This document shows, piece by piece, positions 1 to 10,600 of a DNA stretch of 64,000 bases. The stretch comes from Halomonas sp. M20. GTDB taxonomy: Bacteria; Pseudomonadota; Gammaproteobacteria; Pseudomonadales; Halomonadaceae. The notes below the pieces were generated by a model. It was not told the DNA's origin, did not search any database, and saw only the letters and a list, made by a program, of their open reading frames with translations. The translations under genes were made by a program, and so were the position numbers. The stretch covers positions 1 to 64,000 of the forward strand of contig NZ_JACNMQ010000010.1 in assembly GCF_020622265.1 (NCBI RefSeq), written 5' to 3'. How positions within the stretch are numbered: position 1 is the first letter of the stretch; each line of letters begins with the position of its first letter.

Positions 1-8
1 ACCGTTTA

Positions 9-128
9 CGCCTGACGACCATAGCGAGCGGGTCCCACCTGACCCCATGCCGAACTCAGCAGTGAAACCGCTCAGCGCCGATGGTAGTGTGGGGTCTCCC
101 CATGTGAGAGTAGGTCATCGTCAGGCAC
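9..128 (+). rRNA. rrf: 5S ribosomal RNA
   Basis: The sequence carries the conserved bacterial 5S core (GGTCCCACCTGACCCCATGC, then CCGAACTCAG and GATGGTAGTGTGGGGTCTCC). The terminal helix pairs GCCTGACG near the 5' end with CGTCAGGC near the 3' end. About 120 nt, the usual length. It is the last gene of an rRNA operon whose 16S and 23S genes lie upstream of the window. Ends are placed by comparison with the E. coli molecule and may be off by 1-3 nt. Confidence 0.95.
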
Positions 129-136
129 TTATTGCG

Positions 137-168
137 AACCCCCAGTCTCCTGAAGACTGGGGGTTTTT
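137..168 (+). terminator. rRNA operon intrinsic terminator
   Basis: A strong hairpin, AACCCCCAGTCT paired with AGACTGGGGGTT, is followed by a T-rich tract (TTTTTGCGTTTTTT). It lies about 10 nt after the 5S gene, as expected for the end of an rRNA operon. Confidence 0.9.
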
Positions 169-205
169 GCGTTTTTTATTTGCATTTAGCAGGAAGCATG
201 GTGAT

Positions 206-227
206 GAGCCTACCTAGCGGTAGGCTC
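206..227 (-). terminator. candidate gdhA terminator hairpin
   Basis: GAGCCTACC-TAGC-GGTAGGCTC is a perfect 9-bp stem with a four-base loop, about 40 nt past the gdhA stop codon on the minus strand. No clear T tract follows in that direction, so it may be a weak terminator or an RNA-stabilising hairpin. Confidence 0.5.
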
Positions 228-264
228 GCTTGAAACCAGAAAGAAAGTTTGGCAGAAAGAAAAT

Positions 265-1794
<1,530 letters not shown>

Positions 1795-1819
1795 TCAAGC
1801 CTGACTGAAGCGAGCTGAT

Positions 1820-2887
1820 GTGATTCCCAATCAATTACTTTTCTATTGCCGCTCGGGCTTTGAAGAAGATCTGAGCGCTGAAATTACCGACAAGGCAGTG
1901 TCATTTGGCTATACGGGATACCCCGTAGCACAAAAAAATGATGGTTATATTCGATTCGTGCTGCCCGATGAGCTGCCTGGCAACGAGCTGCACCGGGCCC
2001 TCGCTCTCGACACTCTGATTTTTGCTAGGCAATCGCTGCTGGCACTTGCCCCACTTGAGACCTTGACGCGTGACGATCGTCTTTCACCTATTGTCGAGCA
2101 GGTAGTTGCCAGTGGCTGGAGCTTTGAGTCGTTATGGCAGGAAACTCCTGACACGAATGAAGCCAAGGCGCTTGCAGGACTGATGAAGGCATTGCAAAGA
2201 CCCCTGGAATCATTGTTGCGTAAGCGTGGTGCCCTGCGGCGCAAGGCCGGAGGGCGTCGGCTGCATCTGTTCTGGACGCAAGGCAGCAGTGTACAGCTTG
2301 GCATGAGTTTTCCCGGCAATCGCAGTGAATATCCGGGTGGCGTCAAACGCCTGCGGTTTCCTCATGATGCCCCCAGTCGCTCGACCCTCAAGCTCGAAGA
2401 GGCCTGGCATGTCTTCGTCCCTAAAGAGCAGTGGCCCGAACGTATCTGCCAGGGTATGCAGGCCGCGGATCTGGGGGCAGCGCCGGGAGGGTGGACGTAT
2501 CAGCTGGTAAAACAGGGCATGTTCGTCTTTGCCATCGACAATGGCCCCATGGACAAAGCGTTGATGGTCACTGGACAAGTCGAGCACTTGCGCGAAGATG
2601 GTTTTTCCTGGCAGCCGCCGCAAGCACTCGAGTGGCTGGTGTGCGATATCGTCGACAAACCCATACGGGTCATTGAAATGATTGAGCGCTGGTTGGTGCA
2701 ACGCTGGTGTCGAGAAGCAATCTTCAATCTCAAGCTGCCCATGAAGCAGCGCTGGAAGGAGGTTTGCCGCTGCTTGACCCGGCTCGAAGAAAGTTTAAGG
2801 CAGGCAGGCGTGCTTGCAGAGATGCAAGGCAAACAGCTGTATCATGACCGAGAAGAGATCACCGTGCATGTACGACTACTGGATTGA
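1820..2887 (+). CDS. rlmM: 23S rRNA 2'-O-ribose C2498 methyltransferase RlmM
   Basis: SAM-dependent methylation of the 2'-OH of C2498 in 23S rRNA before 50S assembly. 355 residues (E. coli 366). The N-terminal THUMP-like region starts in the family way (LLFYCRSGFEEDLSAEITDKA spans residues 6-26). The Rossmann methyltransferase domain has the SAM loop DLGAAPGGW (217-225) and the catalytic-lysine segment NLKLPMK (K305). Start is GTG at 1820; the ATG two bases earlier is out of frame and no better start aligns with the family. The upstream Shine-Dalgarno is weak (GAAGCGAG). Monocistronic and convergent with the ABM-domain gene. Confidence 0.93.
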   Translation: MIPNQLLFYCRSGFEEDLSAEITDKAVSFGYTGYPVAQKNDGYIRFVLPDELPGNELHRALALDTLIFARQSLLALAPLETLTRDDRLSPIVEQVVASGWSFESLWQETPDTNEAKALAGLMKALQRPLESLLRKRGALRRKAGGRRLHLFWTQGSSVQLGMSFPGNRSEYPGGVKRLRFPHDAPSRSTLKLEEAWHVFVPKEQWPERICQGMQAADLGAAPGGWTYQLVKQGMFVFAIDNGPMDKALMVTGQVEHLREDGFSWQPPQALEWLVCDIVDKPIRVIEMIERWLVQRWCREAIFNLKLPMKQRWKEVCRCLTRLEESLRQAGVLAEMQGKQLYHDREEITVHVRLLD

Positions 2888-2916
2888 GATGCTCGCGTCC
2901 GTAGTCTTTCTCGCAT

Positions 2917-3201
2917 TCATGGATGTTCGTAGGCGGTCACGCGCTCTTCTTCCGTCAGCAAGGGAAGAAGACGCTGCATGACATGTGCCCGGGCGCTGCT
3001 TCGCTGCCACTCTTTCCAGGCGCGTAGATCCCGCCATAGCGTAATCAGTAATCGATGTTCCGAACGCTGATACTCCTGCAGGCTTTCTCCAGCAATGAAG
3101 CCGGGCGCGCTCATGGCGGCGCGAACGACCTCTCTTGCTGCCTGCTCGTATTCTTCTTCGAGCCCGTGCATGATGCGGCGCTCAATGATTATCTTTACCA
3201 T
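2917..3201 (-). CDS. antibiotic biosynthesis monooxygenase (ABM) domain protein
   Basis: A 94-residue protein with the ferredoxin-like ABM fold pattern: VKIIIERRIMHGLEEEYEQA at the start, then APGFIAGESLQEY, LLITLWRDLRAWKEW. Family members include cofactor-free monooxygenases and stress-linked enzymes, but many have no known activity. The catalytic residues of characterised monooxygenases cannot be assigned here, so the function is open. Divergent from tusA with a 47-bp shared control region. Confidence 0.75.
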   Translation of the reverse strand: MVKIIIERRIMHGLEEEYEQAAREVVRAAMSAPGFIAGESLQEYQRSEHRLLITLWRDLRAWKEWQRSSARAHVMQRLLPLLTEEERVTAYEHP

Positions 3202-3248
3202 GCTATCGATTTATCCATTCATTCATCTACCATTGCCGGAGGTAAGCC

Positions 3249-3488
3249 ATGAGCAATTTCCCCGATTTCGATGCCGAGCTGGACACGTCGGGGCTGTACT
3301 GCCCTGAACCCATCATGCTGATGCACAACCAGGTCCGCGATATGCAAGGTGGAAGCGTGCTCAAGGTCATTGCTACCGATCCCGCCACCACTCGGGATAT
3401 ACCCAAGTTCTGCAGCTTTCTGGGTCACGAATTGCTGATACAGCACGAAAGCGATGACTGCTATCTCTACTTTATTCGACTTTGTTGA
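3249..3488 (+). CDS. tusA: sulfur carrier / sulfurtransferase TusA
   Basis: Cytoplasmic persulfide carrier relaying sulfur from cysteine desulfurase to the Tus relay for 2-thiouridine formation in tRNA and to other acceptors. 79 residues (E. coli 81). The CPEP motif begins at Cys18, the persulfide-forming residue, and is followed by the family pattern [12 protein letters not shown] and [16 protein letters not shown]. Strong ribosome-binding site GGAGG 5 nt before the ATG. Small, single-gene unit. Confidence 0.93.
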   Translation: MSNFPDFDAELDTSGLYCPEPIMLMHNQVRDMQGGSVLKVIATDPATTRDIPKFCSFLGHELLIQHESDDCYLYFIRLC

Positions 3489-3510
3489 TTCATTCAGATC
3501 GAACCTTTTC

Positions 3511-4206
3511 TTAGTCGTCGGTCGCCACCATGCATGCCAGTGCTTCCAGGGTGGCCGGATCTTCCTGGCGGATGCGATTGGCAATGGCTCGCTGAAAAAA
3601 GTAGACGACGGGATGTCGACTATGCCCCGGATAAAGACAGTCGTCGCTAGCCAGCACGGGGTATGAGTCGACAAGTGTCGAGTCGACCAGAAGCGACTCC
3701 ACGCTGCCGTTGCTGTATAGGCGCCAGCCGAATACCTGCTTGAGCTGCCATGGGCCTTCATCGTCGTTCAGACACAGGGCATGGGTTCCGAGGGTATCGG
3801 GTATCTGCTGTAGCAAGGTGGGTTCGCTGGTTTCCTCGTAGTCAAAATACGCCGCTGCATGCTCGAGTTCGAACACCTTGTGTTCGGGGGCGCTATGAAA
3901 CATCTCATCGGTTTCGGGATCGCGGTAGCCGGCGAAACACCCCTGCTCGCAGTCGTCCAGATCGTGGCAGGGGGTGAGGGCCTCCATCCAGGGTACCAGA
4001 CCCACGACTTCGCCATCCTCGCGCAACCCCCATGCCAGGAGCGGCATTCCGTAGAGGGTCTTCGTATCCGAGGACAGATGATAAAGCATTTCGAGCCCAT
4101 CCAATTCCGGTGCCAACCGTACCAGACGGCGCTTGGCCCTTAGCCGGTGACGCATCGCATCCAGATCGATGACTTGGGCGGTGCGGGGGGACTGTGGGAT
4201 TCCCAT
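3511..4206 (-). CDS. conserved hypothetical protein (231 aa)
   Basis: Soluble acidic protein with no recognised catalytic motif. It has a cysteine-containing stretch (CHDLDDCEQGCF) near residue 80 and otherwise reads as a compact globular domain without signal peptide or membrane segment. The frame continues to an ATG at 4227, but AGGAGGG lies just before the ATG at 4206 (protein begins MGIPQSPRT), so the shorter form is chosen. I recall similar hypothetical proteins in Halomonas and Pseudomonas; no function is proposed. Confidence 0.7.
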   Translation of the reverse strand: MGIPQSPRTAQVIDLDAMRHRLRAKRRLVRLAPELDGLEMLYHLSSDTKTLYGMPLLAWGLREDGEVVGLVPWMEALTPCHDLDDCEQGCFAGYRDPETDEMFHSAPEHKVFELEHAAAYFDYEETSEPTLLQQIPDTLGTHALCLNDDEGPWQLKQVFGWRLYSNGSVESLLVDSTLVDSYPVLASDDCLYPGHSRHPVVYFFQRAIANRIRQEDPATLEALACMVATDD

Positions 4207-4281
4207 GACAACCCTCCTAGACAGCATTGATTCGGCTTTGGCCTTGCTTGATTAACTATTAGCACAGCTCGATACGCAAAG

Positions 4282-5385
4282 TTAAGCCCCTGCATCATTC
4301 TCGGCTTTGGGCATTAGGTTGCAACTGCGCCACACATCCTGCCAGAGTTTTACATGGTGCTGTATTACTTGATTAAATTGTTGCCAGGGTGCAGCGGGCT
4401 CGGTAGGCGATAACCAATGTTTACGATACTCATCGATGGCCGGCAGCGATACCGAATGAGCGTTCAGTAACGCGTCGATGGCGGAGAGCCACTGCCGGGA
4501 TGTACGAGACAACGTGGCCAGATAAGGTTGAACTTCGGTTATGAACGTGGCGATGAAGATGTCGTACAAGCGATCAGCATCGGGATTGCTGTGGTTCTTG
4601 TAACAGATCGGACGCTCTGCCAACCGGGCTTCTAGCAGGGCAGTCGTTTCGGTAAGTCGCTGGGTGGCCAGCATCAAACTGCGCAGTATTTCAGCCGTCA
4701 GCGGCTCGCGCTGCAGGGTGTATAAATGAGATTCCAGCGTGCTGGACTGGGTCGTCCAGCTCGGGTTGAACTGGTTGAGCGTGACATGACGCAGATAGTT
4801 AAGCGCGGCAAGGGATTCCGTCAAAGGAATTGTAGCTTCCGGTGCCAAGGGGCTGCTGACTCGGGAAAAACTGGCGACCCATTCTCTGGAGCCGAACAGC
4901 GCATTCCAGCTTGCCGAAGGCAATTGCGACGTTTTGGTTCTAGTCAGGTCGAGCAGACGTTGACGATCTTCTTCATCAAGGCGTGTCACCGCATCGGTAT
5001 TCCAGCAACCACGCAGCTTGCGCCAGAGTGCAAGCTCATACAGCCAGTGCTGACTGGGTGCAGCCATCTTGCCTAATTGATTGTTGCGCCGGGCAACCAG
5101 CGATGTGATACCGCATTCGCGTAGCGCATAGACATCCAGCATGCCTTGGCGCAGGTCGGGAATATCGAACAAGCGTTCATCCCGAGCCGGAAAGGCGGCA
5201 ATGTTATCGGGCTGCCGGGGTGAGGGGACGTCGACCTCAAGACCGTTGCCGATGCGTTGCTGATAGTCGACGAATAGCGCATCGGCGCCAACTCTATCGT
5301 CGCAGCCAGCAGACATGATCAACAGCATTAATATCGATGCGCCAAGAAGATACGGTCTAACTCTGGGGAACCTGTCGTGTGCCAT
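4282..5385 (-). CDS. DUF3080 family lipoprotein
   Basis: A 367-residue envelope lipoprotein. After a basic N-terminus and a hydrophobic stretch (YLLGASILMLLIM) comes a lipobox SAGC with the lipidated Cys at residue 28. The rest is helical and resembles DUF3080 proteins of gammaproteobacteria, whose role is unknown. The ATG at 5385 is preceded by AGGAG at good spacing. The gene overlaps the end of the MATE exporter gene by 29 bp, so the two are probably co-transcribed. Confidence 0.75.
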   Translation of the reverse strand: MAHDRFPRVRPYLLGASILMLLIMSAGCDDRVGADALFVDYQQRIGNGLEVDVPSPRQPDNIAAFPARDERLFDIPDLRQGMLDVYALRECGITSLVARRNNQLGKMAAPSQHWLYELALWRKLRGCWNTDAVTRLDEEDRQRLLDLTRTKTSQLPSASWNALFGSREWVASFSRVSSPLAPEATIPLTESLAALNYLRHVTLNQFNPSWTTQSSTLESHLYTLQREPLTAEILRSLMLATQRLTETTALLEARLAERPICYKNHSNPDADRLYDIFIATFITEVQPYLATLSRTSRQWLSAIDALLNAHSVSLPAIDEYRKHWLSPTEPAAPWQQFNQVIQHHVKLWQDVWRSCNLMPKAENDAGA

Positions 5386-6805
5386 CGGCAACACTCCTGC
5401 TGACGCGTTTCAGGCGCCAGCCCAACAATAGTGCCGATACTGTGAGGCCGGCGATCAATCCTATCCAGTAACCATACACCCCCAGGGGATCGACAAACCC
5501 AGGAATACCCACGGTTCCCAGCAGGTGACCGCTGCCTAGCCCCATTAGCCAGTAGGAAAGAAGGGTGATCACCATGATGATGCGGGTGTCCTTGTAGCCG
5601 CGCAGGGCGCCTGCCATGTTGACCTGTAGAGAATCCGATACCTGATAGATCATGGCGAGATAGATTAGAGACAGCGCCAGCGACTGCACGTTCTGATTGG
5701 CCGTATAGAGTTCGAGCACGGGTCTTGCGGTCAACCATAGAATCCCATCGTTCAGCAGGGCTATCAGCAGGCATACGAACAACCCGTTCCAGGCCACGAA
5801 GCGGGCCCGCTCCGGGTCGCCCATGCCCAGGGTATTGCCCACGCGCACGGTAAGAGCCATGGCCAGGGACAAGGGCAGCATGAACAGCACGGAGGTATAA
5901 TTGAGCGCCACCTGATGGGCTGCCACGGTGATTTCGCCAAGACTCGCGACAAGTAGTGCGATCAGAGTGAACAGGGTCACTTCGACGAAGATGGCGACCC
6001 CGATCGGTAGGCCAACGTGTAGAAGCTCCTTCATCATCGCCCAGTAGGGGCGCGTCAATGCTTGCCATAGCACCACTGGCGCGTAGGCTCGGCTGCGCTT
6101 CGTATACAGCAGCATGGCCAGGCACATGGCCCACATGGATAGCGCCGTGGCAATACCGCAGCCAACGGCGCCCAGGGCGGGCAGGGCTCTGAGCCCAGTA
6201 GGCACGAACTCGCCGAACAGTGCTACCAGGCCATCGCCACCGTAGATCAGTAAGTAGTTGCTGGGAATATTGATGCCGAGTCCAATCAGGCTGATCCACA
6301 AGGCCGGGCGTGTATGATTCATGCCGTCCGAGTAGGCGCGTAGTGCTTGATAAAGAGCGACCCCTGGCATGCCGAAGGCGACCGCTGCCAGATAGGCAGA
6401 GGAGAGCTCGGTAACCCGAGTCGGCACCTCCATGAGTCGAAAGATCGGCTCGATCGCAAACCACAGCATCAAGGCAGCAAGAATGCCGAGGGCGATACTC
6501 AGCCAAAGCGCTTGATGCACATAGGGTCGAATGCGTTCGCTGCGCTTACCACCCAACAGTTGTGCGACGATAGGCGTCAGACCGATCAGGGTGCCGGTGA
6601 TGAACAGCATCAGCGGCAACCACAGACTGGAACCGACGGATACTGCCGCCAGATCGGTCGCACTGACCCGGCCGGACATGATCACATCGGTAACGCCCAT
6701 CCCGGACTGGGCAAGCTGGGCCCCACAGATAGGCATGGCCAGTTTCAACAGCGCCGCGCTTTCCAGACGGCTGTACCGTGCCAATGCTGAGATGGACCTT
6801 GCCAT
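5357..6805 (-). CDS. norM: MATE family multidrug efflux protein (NorM-like)
   Basis: Inner-membrane cation/drug antiporter of the MATE family. 482 residues with about 12 hydrophobic segments in two six-helix halves. Family features include AMPICGAQLAQSGMGVTDVIM in the first helix (positions about 22-42) and the loop PIVAQLLGGKRSERIRP. The frame runs upstream to 6925, but the ATG at 6805 (MARSISALARY) has GGGAG before it and matches NorM starts. Likely exports cationic toxins or dyes using Na+ or H+; the ion is not evident from sequence. Divergent from epmC. Confidence 0.88.
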   Translation of the reverse strand: MARSISALARYSRLESAALLKLAMPICGAQLAQSGMGVTDVIMSGRVSATDLAAVSVGSSLWLPLMLFITGTLIGLTPIVAQLLGGKRSERIRPYVHQALWLSIALGILAALMLWFAIEPIFRLMEVPTRVTELSSAYLAAVAFGMPGVALYQALRAYSDGMNHTRPALWISLIGLGINIPSNYLLIYGGDGLVALFGEFVPTGLRALPALGAVGCGIATALSMWAMCLAMLLYTKRSRAYAPVVLWQALTRPYWAMMKELLHVGLPIGVAIFVEVTLFTLIALLVASLGEITVAAHQVALNYTSVLFMLPLSLAMALTVRVGNTLGMGDPERARFVAWNGLFVCLLIALLNDGILWLTARPVLELYTANQNVQSLALSLIYLAMIYQVSDSLQVNMAGALRGYKDTRIIMVITLLSYWLMGLGSGHLLGTVGIPGFVDPLGVYGYWIGLIAGLTVSALLLGWRLKRVSRSVADGTRQVPQS

Positions 6806-6894
6806 GCCACTACTCCCGTCCCACCGCCAAGAAGGCGCTATGTTAGCAACTACCCTGGGTTCCCGCTCGTGTACCCGGTTCGTATAATGGCGAT

Positions 6895-7461
6895 ATGCAT
6901 TCACATTCCGTTTACCACTGTTCAAATGACCTCATCGCGCTATTCGATGGGGTTTTTCGCGATACCTACCGGACCTGTCTCGTCCGAGGTGATGACGAGC
7001 CACTCTATTTGCCCGCGGATTCAGAGCACGGGTGCCATCGCATCATCTTTGCCCATGGATTTTTTGCCAGCGCCTTGCACGAGGTGAGCCACTGGTGCAT
7101 AGCCGGGCCCAGGCGCCGCACGCTCGAGGACTATGGTTACTGGTACCTGCCGGACGGGCGCGATCCGGCTCAACAAGGCATCTTCGAGTCAGTCGAAGTT
7201 GCCCCCCAGGCGCTGGAACTGCTATTCACCCACGCCAGCAGTCGGCACTTCGAGGTAAGTATCGACAACCTGAATGGCGAGGTCGTCGACCGGCATGCCT
7301 TTCGTTCTCGCGTGCAAGCGCGCGCCGAGCAGTATCGCATCGAGGGTTTGCCTCAGCGTGCAGAGGCTTTTCGTCGCACGCTGGAGGCGTACTATCGCTT
7401 CCATTCGGCGCGGGAGGCGGCCATCGCCAAGGGGTGGGCCTATCTGACGCCGACTCCATGA
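6895..7461 (+). CDS. epmC: elongation factor P hydroxylase EpmC (YfcM)
   Basis: Hydroxylates the beta-lysylated lysine of elongation factor P, the last step of the Epm modification pathway. 188 residues (E. coli 182). The hallmark HEVSHW (62-67) carries the putative metal-binding histidines and is followed by DYGYWYLPDGRD (79-90), both conserved in the family. EpmA and EpmB are not in the window. The ribosome-binding site is weak. The gene is divergent from the MATE exporter with an 89-bp gap. Confidence 0.92.
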   Translation: MHSHSVYHCSNDLIALFDGVFRDTYRTCLVRGDDEPLYLPADSEHGCHRIIFAHGFFASALHEVSHWCIAGPRRRTLEDYGYWYLPDGRDPAQQGIFESVEVAPQALELLFTHASSRHFEVSIDNLNGEVVDRHAFRSRVQARAEQYRIEGLPQRAEAFRRTLEAYYRFHSAREAAIAKGWAYLTPTP

Positions 7462-7534
7462 GGAGGGCATATTGTCACGGTCAAAGATTAATAGGTTCTG
7501 AGTGTTGTTGTTGATGCGTAATGAAAGTATAAAT

Positions 7535-7553
7535 AGAATGATTCGCAATTATC
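7535..7553. promoter_or_regulatory. candidate Fur box
   Basis: AGAATGATTCGCAATTATC contains the AATGATTCGCA..TTATC pattern typical of Fur operators, read as GATAATTGCGAATCATT on the other strand. It sits about 50 bp upstream of the iron-binding-protein gene, where an iron-repressed promoter is expected. Confidence 0.7.
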
Positions 7554-7599
7554 TTACGAGCAACAACTGCAACCGCCGTTTACAAAACAAGGGAAATCC

Positions 7600-8643
7600 A
7601 TGTCTTCTGCACGAAAACTGCTTGTGACTACCCTGGCAGCGTCAGGTGCTTTTGCCGGAACGCTTGCCGCCAGCATGGCAAATGCCCAAGACGATTCTGG
7701 TGAAGTCAACGTCTATTCCTACCGCCAGCCCTTTCTGATCGAGCCCTTTCTCAAGGAGTTCACTGAGGAAACAGGCATCGACACCAACATCATCTTTGGC
7801 GACAAGGGGCTTACCGAGCGTCTCAAGCGAGAAGGGCGTAACTCTCCTGCGGATGTAGTGTTGACGGTGGATATCGGGCGTCTGCAAGAGTTGGTAGACC
7901 AGGAAGTGACCCAGCCCATCGACGACGAGACCATCGAGTCCAATATTCCCGAGCAGTACTTCGGTGAAAATAACGAATGGGTAGGGCTGACCAGTCGCGC
8001 CCGTATATTCTTCACCAGTGTCGAGCGCATGGAGCCCGGCGAGATCGAGACCTACGAAGATCTCGCGGATCCGCGCTTCGAGGGCCGTATCTGTACCCGG
8101 CCCGCGTCAAATGCCTACAACGTTGCCCTGGTCGCTTCGATGATTGCCGAGCATGGTGAAGAAGAGACCAAGAAGTGGCTCGAGGGCTTCAAGAGCAATC
8201 TGGCACGCAAGCCCCAAGGCAACGATCGGGCCCAGGTAAAGGCCATTCGTGATGGGGTATGCGACATCGCCATCGGCAATACCTACTACTACGGTAAGAT
8301 GATGGAGGATGAAGAGCAGCGCTCCTGGGCCGAGGCCGCACGCATCGAATTCCCCAATCAGGATGGTCGTGGCACCCACGTCAATATTTCCGGCATGGCA
8401 TTGGCCAAGCACGCGCCCAACGAAGAAAACGCCTATGAATTGATGCGCTTTCTGACCGAAAAGACCGCTCAGTCGATGTACGCGGACGTCAACTACGAGT
8501 ATCCGCTCAATCCTGACGTGGAGCCTTCCGAGACCGTGGCTTCCTGGGGCGACTTCAAGGCCGACGACGTTTCTCTGGCGGAAGTATCGTCGCTACGCCG
8601 GCGCGCCACCGAATTGATCAACGAGGTCGGTTTCGACAACTGA
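7600..8643 (+). CDS. fbpA: Fe(3+) ABC transporter periplasmic binding protein (FbpA/FutA type)
   Basis: Captures ferric iron in the periplasm for an inner-membrane ABC transporter. 347 residues with a Sec signal peptide (cleavage near ASMANA-QDD, residue 29/30). The mature part starts with EVNVYSYRQPFLIEPFL, typical of the FutA/FbpA cluster. The tyrosine triplet in IGNTYYYGKMM (Y229-Y231) supplies the expected Fe ligands. Strong RBS (AAGGGAAA). Preceded by a Fur box and followed by a hairpin, then the permease gene, so the binding protein is probably made in excess. Homologues are often annotated as iron or thiamine binders; the Tyr cluster and Fur box favour iron. Confidence 0.9.
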   Translation: MSSARKLLVTTLAASGAFAGTLAASMANAQDDSGEVNVYSYRQPFLIEPFLKEFTEETGIDTNIIFGDKGLTERLKREGRNSPADVVLTVDIGRLQELVDQEVTQPIDDETIESNIPEQYFGENNEWVGLTSRARIFFTSVERMEPGEIETYEDLADPRFEGRICTRPASNAYNVALVASMIAEHGEEETKKWLEGFKSNLARKPQGNDRAQVKAIRDGVCDIAIGNTYYYGKMMEDEEQRSWAEAARIEFPNQDGRGTHVNISGMALAKHAPNEENAYELMRFLTEKTAQSMYADVNYEYPLNPDVEPSETVASWGDFKADDVSLAEVSSLRRRATELINEVGFDN

Positions 8644-8680
8644 TTTCCTGGGTCGCACAGGTGCCATCATCCTAACGCTC

Positions 8681-8713
8681 AAGGCTGCCGATCCGTTCGG
8701 CAGCCTGTTTTTT
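8681..8713 (+). terminator. intrinsic terminator / attenuator between fbpA and fbpB
   Basis: AGGCTGCCG-ATCCGTT-CGGCAGCCT followed by GTTTTTTT. It lies about 40 nt after the binding-protein stop and 85 nt before the permease start, so it probably lowers permease expression relative to the binding protein. Confidence 0.85.
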
Positions 8714-8797
8714 GCTGTAACCATTGAAAAGTTACAAAAAGTTCGTGGAATAGCCTGTTTTCGGGTTCGCTAAACGGTCAATCAAGGGAGGCGCTGA

Positions 8798-10507
8798 ATG
8801 AAGGGTACGGTGATCGCCACAGACGAGTTTGTCGAACGCCGGAACACTGTCTCCTCGAAACGGATCGGCACCCACTGGGGCTGGTTCATCACCGCCTGGT
8901 CTGTGGCAGCACTGGTGGTATTGCCGGTAATCGCGGTCATCTTCCTGGCATTTACCGGTAACGATGGCGGGGGGAGTGTCTGGGCGCACCTGGCTGAAAC
9001 GGTGCTGCCGGGCTATATCGCCACCAGTCTCAAGCTGATGGTGGGCGTTGCGCTGCTTACCGGAAGTATCGGTGTGATCACCGCCTGGCTGGTCACGATG
9101 TATCAGTTCCCGTTGCGCCGCTTCTATGAGTGGTCGTTACTGCTGCCCTTTGCGGTGCCAGCCAATGTCATCGCTTATGTCTATACCGACGTTCTCGAAT
9201 ATGCCGGCCCGTTGCAGAATATATTGCGCGACCTGTTCGGCTGGAATTCCCCTAGAGATTACTGGTTCCCCGAGATAAGAAGTCTCGGCGGCGCCGTGGT
9301 CATGCTCTCGCTGGTGCTTTACCCCTATGTATTCATGCTGGCCCGCGCTGCGTTTCTCGAGCAGTCGGCAGCCTTGAGAGACGTCAGCCGTACGCTGGGC
9401 TGCAATGGCTTTCAAAGTTTTTGGCGGGTTGCATTACCCAGCGCCAGACCCGCTATCGCCGTTGGCCTGGCATTGAGCCTGATGGAAGCACTCAACGATT
9501 TCGGCACCGTGGATTATTTTGCCGTACGCACCATGACCGCAGGTATCTTCAATGTATGGTTGAACATGGGCAGCGTCCGTGGCGCTGCGCAGATCGCTTT
9601 GTGCTTGATGGTGTTCATCGTGGGACTGATCTGGATCGAGCGGCATGCTCGGCGGCGTCAGCGTCAATTCAGCAAGGGCGATCAGTTTCGCTGCTACCGA
9701 CGTCCTCGCCTGACGACGGGCTGGGGGTGGCTGGCCTCACTGGCCTGCTTCCTGCCTTTCGGCCTGGGCTTCGTTTTCCCGGTGGGTGTACTGACACGCC
9801 ATGCCATCGTCTATTTCGAGCAATCCTGGACCGATCGCTTCGTCGAATACGCGTTCAACAGCTTTACGCTATCGATCACCGCCGCGCTGCTGACGCTGAT
9901 CATTGGAGTACTGCTGGCCTATGCCAAGCGGCTCGATCGGACCCGTTCCGTACAGCACGCCCTCAAGCTATCGAGCTTGGGCTATGCAATGCCTGGTGCC
10001 GTCATCGGTATTGGGGTGTTGATTCCACTGGCAGGATTCGACAACGCCTTTGACGGCCTCATGCGCGATACTTTTGGGGTCAGTACCGGCCTGCTGCTGA
10101 CCGGCTCCATGGTCGCCATCATCATCGCTTACGTGGTCAGATTCCTGGCGGTCTCCGCTGGCGCCATCGAAGCGAGTCTGGACAAGGTAACGCCATCGAT
10201 GGACATGGCGTCGCGCTCCCTGGGTGAGAACTCCCTGCGTACGCTGTGGCGCGTACACTTGCCGCTAATTCGCCCAGGTTTATTGACGGCGGCGCTCGTG
10301 GTGTTCGTCGATGCCATGAAAGAGTTGCCCGCGACACTGCTGCTACGCCCGTTCAACTTCGATACCCTGGCGACCAATGTCTATCAATACGCCTCGGATT
10401 CGCTACTCGAAATGGCCGCGTTACCGGCGCTGGTCATTGTGGTGGTGGGGGTGCTTCCAGTCATCATCATTTCACGCACCATCGTGGCAAGCCGCAAGGA
10501 AGTGTAG
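8798..10507 (+). CDS. fbpB: Fe(3+) ABC transporter permease (FbpB/SfuB type)
   Basis: Inner-membrane permease of ferric-iron import. 569 residues formed by two fused BPD_transp_1 domains, each with about six helices. EAA loops lie near ALRDVSRTLGCNGFQSFWRV in the first half and MDMASRSLGENSLRTLWRV in the second, where the ATPase would dock. The ATG at 8798 has AAGGGAGG upstream. The cognate ATP-binding subunit is not encoded next to it, which is unusual for fbpABC operons, so it must be supplied from elsewhere. Confidence 0.9.
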   Translation: MKGTVIATDEFVERRNTVSSKRIGTHWGWFITAWSVAALVVLPVIAVIFLAFTGNDGGGSVWAHLAETVLPGYIATSLKLMVGVALLTGSIGVITAWLVTMYQFPLRRFYEWSLLLPFAVPANVIAYVYTDVLEYAGPLQNILRDLFGWNSPRDYWFPEIRSLGGAVVMLSLVLYPYVFMLARAAFLEQSAALRDVSRTLGCNGFQSFWRVALPSARPAIAVGLALSLMEALNDFGTVDYFAVRTMTAGIFNVWLNMGSVRGAAQIALCLMVFIVGLIWIERHARRRQRQFSKGDQFRCYRRPRLTTGWGWLASLACFLPFGLGFVFPVGVLTRHAIVYFEQSWTDRFVEYAFNSFTLSITAALLTLIIGVLLAYAKRLDRTRSVQHALKLSSLGYAMPGAVIGIGVLIPLAGFDNAFDGLMRDTFGVSTGLLLTGSMVAIIIAYVVRFLAVSAGAIEASLDKVTPSMDMASRSLGENSLRTLWRVHLPLIRPGLLTAALVVFVDAMKELPATLLLRPFNFDTLATNVYQYASDSLLEMAALPALVIVVVGVLPVIIISRTIVASRKEV

Positions 10508-10600
10508 CGCACAGGCTTGAATTTTTTGGGAAAAGAGTCAAGGTAGTAATTGGTAACAGTAAAATGTTGGTAGAAAGACGTTTTGGTCCAAGGAGGGAAA

